Shown here piece by piece: positions 59,838-64,000 of a DNA stretch of 64,000 nt. Position 1 is the first letter of the stretch. The number at the start of each line of letters is the position of its first letter. The notes beneath the pieces are model-generated. The model searched no databases and was not told the origin of the DNA. It worked only from the letters and a program-made list of their open reading frames with translations. The translations under genes and the position numbers were made by a program. This stretch comes from Bradyrhizobium sp. Ghvi (lineage in GTDB: Bacteria; Pseudomonadota; Alphaproteobacteria; Rhizobiales; Xanthobacteraceae): contig NZ_FOVU01000001.1 of assembly GCF_900115265.1 (NCBI RefSeq), positions 779,001 to 843,000 on the forward strand, read 5' to 3'.

Positions 59838-60791
59838 TCAGGTTTTGGTGACGTTCAGCAATGCATCAGCTGGCGCCGCAGCACTTTGGCTCGGACGGTT
59901 AACCAGGAAAAGTCCAGCAATTACAAGGACGGCAGCCGCCCCAAAGGCCAGACTCAGGGTGTCGTGCATGATGAAATAGCTACCCACCACGCCAAACAAA
60001 GGGGTGATGAAGGTAAAAGCCGACAATTTGCTGGCCGAGTAGGCCTTCACCAGCGCGAACCAAAGCGTGAACGTCGTTCCAACCACCCAGATCGCCTGGA
60101 ACGCCAGCAGGCCAATCGAGAGCGGGGACGGCGTATGGGCGATGGATTCCCCCGAGAGCAGGGCGGCCGTTCCCAGGATTGGGATCGAGGTTGCGACCTG
60201 ATAGCCGAGCGCCTTCTCGGGCGCGGCGAAGCGCAGCCGCGTGCCCTTGGCGACCAACGTGGTCGCGGCCCAGAGCGATGCACCGCCGACGATCATGAGA
60301 TCGCCGAGCAGAACGTGGAAATCGACATTGGCCTGGGGAACGCCGATCGCGAGCGCGACGCCGGCAAAGCTCACCGCGAGGCCCAGCCATTGCGTGCCGC
60401 CAAGACGCTCGCCGAGCATCTGATAAGAGCCGAGCGCGACGAAGAACGGCGCGGTGTAGAGGAACACGACCGCGCGGGAGGCGGAGGTCAGCCGCAGGCC
60501 CTGGAAGATCAGCACGAACTCGATGCCGAACATCAGCCCGGCGATCAGGCCGGGTTTCCATGTGCCGTCATTCTCGAAGAATTTGACGCCGCGAAACGTG
60601 CCGATGAGGAACAGCACCGGCAGCGCGCCGATCGAACGGATCATGGCCTGGAGCATCGGAGGCACATCCGGCAATACCAGTTTCACCGCAATCTGGTTGA
60701 AGCCCCAGGTCAGGCACAGCATCAGCATCAGCGCGATGGCGCCGGCACTGAGAGGGCGCGCGGCGGAGGGGATGGCTCGAGGTGCGGACAT
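59838..60791 (-). CDS. EamA/DMT-family transporter
   Basis: A 317-residue inner-membrane protein with ten predicted helices in two EamA repeats. ATG 60791 begins a short basic leader, then LSAGAIALMLMLCLTWGFNQ. LTSASRAVVFLYTAPFFVAL is the conserved junction of repeat one and LSAFTFITPLFGVVGSYFI that of repeat two. Such permeases export amino acids, nucleobases or other metabolites. The substrate is unknown. It sits between a Zur-like regulator (35 bp) and ispG (12 bp) on one strand. Confidence 0.92.
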   Translation of the reverse strand: MSAPRAIPSAARPLSAGAIALMLMLCLTWGFNQIAVKLVLPDVPPMLQAMIRSIGALPVLFLIGTFRGVKFFENDGTWKPGLIAGLMFGIEFVLIFQGLRLTSASRAVVFLYTAPFFVALGSYQMLGERLGGTQWLGLAVSFAGVALAIGVPQANVDFHVLLGDLMIVGGASLWAATTLVAKGTRLRFAAPEKALGYQVATSIPILGTAALLSGESIAHTPSPLSIGLLAFQAIWVVGTTFTLWFALVKAYSASKLSAFTFITPLFGVVGSYFIMHDTLSLAFGAAAVLVIAGLFLVNRPSQSAAAPADALLNVTKT

Positions 60792-60826
60792 GTCTTCCTG
60801 GGACCGGCTTTGGTGCCGTTGTTGCT

Positions 60827-61321
60827 TTAAGAGACTTTCTGGCAATGGGTGCAAACGCCCGTGATCTCGACCACGGACAATTTCGGCGCGAAGCCTGACG
60901 TACGCGCCGCGGCGTTGAGATCTCCGGCAAAGGACCCGGACGGGATCTCGCCAACCAGGCCGCAGCGCTCACAGATCAGAAATGCCACCGCCGAGGTCGC
61001 GTCGTGGTCGTGGGCGGCGCAGGCGAGATAGGCGTTGCGGCTCTCGATGCGGTGCACGAGGCCGTTGGCCATCAAGAAATCGAGAGCACGATAGACCGTG
61101 ATCGGCGCCGGACGCGGCATGGACTTGGCGAGTTCGTCGATCACCTCATAGGCGCCGAGCGGGCGATGGCTGGAGAGCAGCGCCCCCAGCACCTGGCGGC
61201 GGATCGGCGTGAATTTCTGCGCGCGAGCCTCGCAAACGGCTTCCGCATGCGTCAGCGCGTCCGCGGTGCAGCGGCCGTGGTCATGGTCGGGGGACGGAAA
61301 TGCCGGCTTTGCGAGGGTCAT
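60827..61321 (-). CDS. Fur-family regulator, Zur-like
   Basis: A 164-residue metal-dependent repressor. The winged helix includes FTPIRRQVLGALLSSHRPLG and PAPITVYRALDFLMANGLVH. The dimer domain has His-rich AAHDHD and two structural cysteine pairs, CERC and CTHC. The N-terminal DHDHGRC segment may add a metal site. The early ARAQKFTPIRRQVL and the short helix pattern favour the zinc regulator Zur over Fur, but this is judged by eye. It is divergent from the MarR gene and upstream of a transporter gene. No znuABC genes are in the window. Confidence 0.87.
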   Translation of the reverse strand: MTLAKPAFPSPDHDHGRCTADALTHAEAVCEARAQKFTPIRRQVLGALLSSHRPLGAYEVIDELAKSMPRPAPITVYRALDFLMANGLVHRIESRNAYLACAAHDHDATSAVAFLICERCGLVGEIPSGSFAGDLNAAARTSGFAPKLSVVEITGVCTHCQKVS

Positions 61322-61434
61322 TCGGCTTGCTTTCTAACATTTCGGCCGGGGAACCCAAAGCGCGACCGACGCCGCGGCGATCAGCCATGCTTTTGCTGCG
61401 GGACAGCATCCCGTGGTGTCGCCATGAAAAATTC

Positions 61435-61464
61435 ATAAGCTTGCTTATTATATTCCAAGCTTAT
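61435..61464. promoter_or_regulatory. Inverted-repeat operator upstream of the MarR-emrAB genes
   Basis: ATAAGCTTG at 61435-61443 and its inverted copy CAAGCTTAT at 61456-61464 flank a 12-bp AT-rich spacer. The left arm also forms a shorter palindrome ATAAGC-TT-GCTTAT. The element ends 15 bases before the MarR ATG in an AT-rich patch. Its symmetry and position fit an autoregulatory MarR operator overlapping the promoter. Confidence 0.72.
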
Positions 61465-61478
61465 TGGAGACCAAGCTC

Positions 61479-61961
61479 ATGACCCGCGGGTCTGTCGACC
61501 AGAATTTCCTGTTCACGCTCGGCGAGCTGTACCGCCTGTTGCGCGTCTATGCCGACAAGGAAGCCTCGCGCTTCGGCATCACTCGGGCGCAATGGGCGGT
61601 GCTGGCCAAAGTCGAGCGCAGCGAGGGTATGAAACAGTCCGAGCTTGCCGAATTGCTGGAGATGCAGCCGATCACGCTGACGCGGCTGATCGACAAGCTC
61701 TGCGACAGCGACTGGATCGAGCGCCGCAACGACGCTTCTGACCGCCGCGTCAAGCGACTGTACCTCAAGAAAGCCGGCCGGCAATTGCTCGGCAAGATGA
61801 GCGGCCTCAAATCCGAGCTGACCGCGAACGCGCTCGACGGCATCAGCCCGGCCGACGCCCACCGTCTCCTCACCCAACTCGAAACCATCAAAGAAAACGT
61901 GCGGAACGCGATCCAGACCAGCGGAGCGGAACAAGCGCGTAGGGAGCAGCGCTATGGCTGA
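61479..61961 (+). CDS. MarR family transcriptional regulator
   Basis: A 160-residue winged-helix repressor starting at ATG 61479 (a TTG five codons upstream lies inside the operator). The core ITRAQWAVLAKVERSEGMKQ, SELAELLEMQPITLTRLIDK recognition helix and RRNDASDRRVKRLYLKKAG wing are textbook MarR. It overlaps the emrA-like gene by 8 bp, so it heads the efflux operon and very probably represses it until a phenolic or other ligand binds. Confidence 0.93.
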   Translation: MTRGSVDQNFLFTLGELYRLLRVYADKEASRFGITRAQWAVLAKVERSEGMKQSELAELLEMQPITLTRLIDKLCDSDWIERRNDASDRRVKRLYLKKAGRQLLGKMSGLKSELTANALDGISPADAHRLLTQLETIKENVRNAIQTSGAEQARREQRYG

Positions 61962-63117
61962 TCAGGTTCTCAAATTCCAGCCCGAGCAAAAGATCGACAG
62001 CGGCAAGCCAACCAAGAAGGCCGGCACCGATCCGCGTCGGCGCTTCGTCGCCGGCCTGCGCCGCTATCGCCGCTTCCTGCTGATGGTGGTGCTGCCGATC
62101 GTGGCCGTCATTGCCGGTCTCACCTTCTATCTCAATGGCGGCCGCTACGTCGGCACCGATGACGCCTATGTCGGCGCGCAGAAGGTGCTGGTGACGCCCG
62201 ACATCTCCGGCAAGATCCAGAAGGTTGTCGTGAAGGAGGGGCAATCCGTCAAGCAAGGCGACGTGCTGTTCGAGATCGACCCCGTACCCTTCCGCAACGC
62301 ACTGGATGAAGCCAAGGCGCAGCTCGCGCAGGCCCGAACGACGTACGACAATCTGGCCGCCAACATCAAGATTTACGGCGACATGCTCAACCTCGCCCAG
62401 CAGGGCGTGGATCTGAAGCAACGCGACGTCGAGCGCAAGCAGGCGCTGGTCAAGAACAATTTCGGCTCGCAGCTCGATCTCGATAATGCGTCGAATGCAC
62501 TGGTGACCGCTGCCGCGCAAACCCAATTCATCAAGCAGCAACTCTCGAACGCCAAGACCCAATTGCTCGGTGACCCTTCCTTGCCGCTGGAGCAGTTCCC
62601 GCCCTACGCGCAGGCGAAGGCCAAACTCGACGATGCGCAACGCAATCTCGACCACACCGTGCTGCGCGCGCCCATGGACGGCGTCGCGACCCAGGTCGAG
62701 CAGATCCAGCTCGGACGTTTCGTTGCGGCCGGCACGCCGGTGTTCTCGATCATCGACGTCGCTCATCCCTGGGTCGACGCCAACCCGAAGGAGAGCGACC
62801 TCACCTATGTCGCCGAGGGTCAGCCCGTCACGCTCGAAGTCGATGCGTTCCCGAACCATGTCTTCAAGGGCAAGATCGGCTCGCTGTCGCCCGGCACCGG
62901 CGCGCAATTCGCGATCCTGCCGCCGCAGAACGCCACCGGCAATTTCGTCAAGGTGGTGCAGCGCGTGCCGATCCGCATCTACTTCGACGAGACCGACAAA
63001 TTCGTGAAGAAGCTGAAGGCCGGCATGAGCGTCTATGCCACCATCGACACCGGCCACAAACGCTCGCTCGCCGGACTGTTCGGCCTGTCGGCGACGGCCG
63101 GTCAGGACAAAGACTGA
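61954..63117 (+). CDS. EmrA-type membrane fusion protein (HlyD family)
   Basis: A 387-residue periplasmic adaptor for an MFS exporter. A single N-terminal helix (about 30-52, FLLMVVLPIVAVIAGLTFYL) is followed by GGRYVGTDDAYVGAQKVLVT, the signature start of EmrA proteins. The lipoyl halves are ISGKIQKVVVKEGQSVKQGD and RAPMDGVATQVEQIQLGRFV, with a long coiled coil (about 115-215) between. It overlaps the MarR gene and precedes the MFS gene by 14 bp. Confidence 0.94.
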   Translation: MADQVLKFQPEQKIDSGKPTKKAGTDPRRRFVAGLRRYRRFLLMVVLPIVAVIAGLTFYLNGGRYVGTDDAYVGAQKVLVTPDISGKIQKVVVKEGQSVKQGDVLFEIDPVPFRNALDEAKAQLAQARTTYDNLAANIKIYGDMLNLAQQGVDLKQRDVERKQALVKNNFGSQLDLDNASNALVTAAAQTQFIKQQLSNAKTQLLGDPSLPLEQFPPYAQAKAKLDDAQRNLDHTVLRAPMDGVATQVEQIQLGRFVAAGTPVFSIIDVAHPWVDANPKESDLTYVAEGQPVTLEVDAFPNHVFKGKIGSLSPGTGAQFAILPPQNATGNFVKVVQRVPIRIYFDETDKFVKKLKAGMSVYATIDTGHKRSLAGLFGLSATAGQDKD

Positions 63118-63131
63118 GAAGGACTGATCCG

Positions 63132-64000
63132 ATGTCGGGTCCCCACGCCAACCTGATGGTCCCCGGTCTGCGCCGGAACATGGTGACGATCTGCGCCATG
63201 ACCGCGACCATCATGCAGGCGCTGGACACCACGATCGCCAACGTCGCCTTGCCCTACATGCAGGGCACGCTGTCGGCCTCGCAGGACCAGATCAACTGGG
63301 TGCTGACCTCCTACATCGTCGCGGCCGCGATCATGACCGCGCCGGTCGGCTGGATCGCCAACCGCTTCGGACGCAAGCGCATCTTCATCATTTGCTCGGC
63401 CGGCTTCACCATGGCATCCGTGCTGTGCGGCCTCGCCCAGGACATCAACCAGATGGTGCTGTTCCGCCTGCTGCAAGGCGTGTTCGGCGCCGCGCTGGTG
63501 CCGCTGTCGCAATCGGTCATGCTCGATTATTACACACTGCAGGAACGCGCAAAGGCGATGTCGATCTGGGGCATGGGCGTGATGATGGGGCCGATCATGG
63601 GCCCCTCGCTGGGCGCCTGGCTGACCGAAACCTATTCCTGGCACTGGGTGTTCTTCGTCAACCTGCCGTTCGGCGCGATCACGGTGATCGGTCTCCTCAT
63701 CTTCATGGATGAAACGAAGAAGGACCTGAGCCTCAGATTCGACTGGTTCGGCTTCGCCGCGCTGGCGATCGCGATCGGCTCGCTGCAACTCGCGCTCGAC
63801 CGCGGCGAACAATTGGGCTGGCTGGAATCAAACGAGATCCTCGCGGAGTTCGTCGTCTCGGCTGTCGCCTTCTACTTCTTCCTCGCGCACTCCTTCACGA
63901 CGTCAACGCCGTTCATCCGCTTCGCGCTGTTTCGAGATCGCAACTTCGTCACCGGCTGCGTGTTCATGATCGTCATGGGGCTCGTGCTGTTCTCGACCAT
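63132..64000 (+). CDS. EmrB-type MFS multidrug exporter (DHA2 family), 3' truncated by window
   Basis: The first 289 residues of a 14-helix drug:proton antiporter; the gene runs off the right edge. Signatures are IMQALDTTIANVALPYMQGT in helix 1, WVLTSYIVAAAIMTAPVGWI, the loop motif NRFGRKRIF and GMGVMMGPIMGPSLGAWLTE in helix 5, the antiporter motif C. It would be expected to pair with the EmrA-like adaptor and an outer-membrane channel to export hydrophobic toxins. Regulation is by the MarR protein at the head of the operon. Confidence 0.95.
   Translation, partial: MSGPHANLMVPGLRRNMVTICAMTATIMQALDTTIANVALPYMQGTLSASQDQINWVLTSYIVAAAIMTAPVGWIANRFGRKRIFIICSAGFTMASVLCGLAQDINQMVLFRLLQGVFGAALVPLSQSVMLDYYTLQERAKAMSIWGMGVMMGPIMGPSLGAWLTETYSWHWVFFVNLPFGAITVIGLLIFMDETKKDLSLRFDWFGFAALAIAIGSLQLALDRGEQLGWLESNEILAEFVVSAVAFYFFLAHSFTTSTPFIRFALFRDRNFVTGCVFMIVMGLVLFST

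Noticed and set aside
58461..60830. Open frame of 789 codons opposite ispG and the DMT transporter
   Set aside because: Antisense shadow; composition is biased and there are no domains, while both minus-strand genes are well supported.
1..64000. Mobile island, prophage or insertion sequence
   Set aside because: No integrase, transposase, phage structural gene, tRNA-flanked attachment site or direct repeat was seen; housekeeping genes (rpmF, ispG, mtgA) are spread through the right half.
1..64000. tRNA or rRNA genes
   Set aside because: I looked in the gaps for tRNA arms (GGTTCGAATCC-type T-loops with CCA ends) and rRNA-like conserved blocks and found none that fold convincingly.

Overview
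The window reads as chromosomal DNA of a GC-rich alphaproteobacterium, most probably Bradyrhizobium or a close relative. The reasons are the many ABC solute-binding proteins and acyl-CoA enzymes, the amino acid:[carrier protein] ligase whose candidate zinc ligands fall at the same residue numbers I recall for the B. japonicum enzyme, and the palindromic intergenic repeats (several families) typical of that group. I see no rRNA, tRNA, CRISPR array, transposase, integrase or phage gene. All identifications are by eye from motifs and family knowledge; no search was run.

Layout. 1-6172: end of a MAPEG protein, an unaccompanied branched-chain-type solute-binding protein, and an RND multidrug pump (adaptor plus permease, 4-bp overlap, no outer-membrane channel). 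6568-27208: a large catabolic region in three blocks. The plus-strand block carries an iron-type alcohol dehydrogenase/maleylacetate reductase, an acyl-CoA synthetase and a complete oligopeptide-type ABC importer. The converging minus-strand block carries two acyl-CoA dehydrogenases, a GST, an AraC regulator, a BKACE-type beta-keto acid cleavage enzyme and a two-subunit biotin-dependent acyl-CoA carboxylase. A second plus-strand block holds a second AMP-forming ligase and a LivK-like binding protein. Together they look like uptake, CoA activation, dehydrogenation, carboxylation and cleavage of an unidentified acid.

27254-31187: an XRE regulator divergent from a proteobacterial sortase system, a VIT/vWA surface protein with a C-terminal LPKTG signal followed by its sortase. 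31302-37966: an ADP-forming acyl-CoA synthetase, an MCE/MlaD protein, a decayed autotransporter, a Baeyer-Villiger-type monooxygenase and a secreted trypsin-like protease. 38054-40752: a HAD hydrolase and the methylthioadenosine salvage pair mtnA/mtnP.

40858-44695 is the most intriguing part: a small carrier protein, an acyl-CoA-dehydrogenase-fold protein lacking the usual catalytic glutamate, a class II aminoacyl-tRNA-synthetase-like amino acid:[carrier protein] ligase and a GNAT-like acyltransferase. They plausibly form a tailoring or transfer pathway for an aminoacyl thioester, with an unknown product.

44702-53538: an EAL-domain remnant, a degenerate GGDEF/EAL protein, a small conserved protein, a membrane protein, rpmF, mtgA, a farnesyl diphosphate synthase-type prenyltransferase, a DUF1345 protein, a secreted caspase-like protein and a GFA protein. 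53634-64000: an NTF2-like protein, a class A beta-lactamase, a Na+/H+ antiporter, a cell-wall amidase overlapping a TauD-type dioxygenase, ispG with a DMT transporter and a Zur-like regulator, and a MarR-controlled EmrAB-type pump cut by the right edge.
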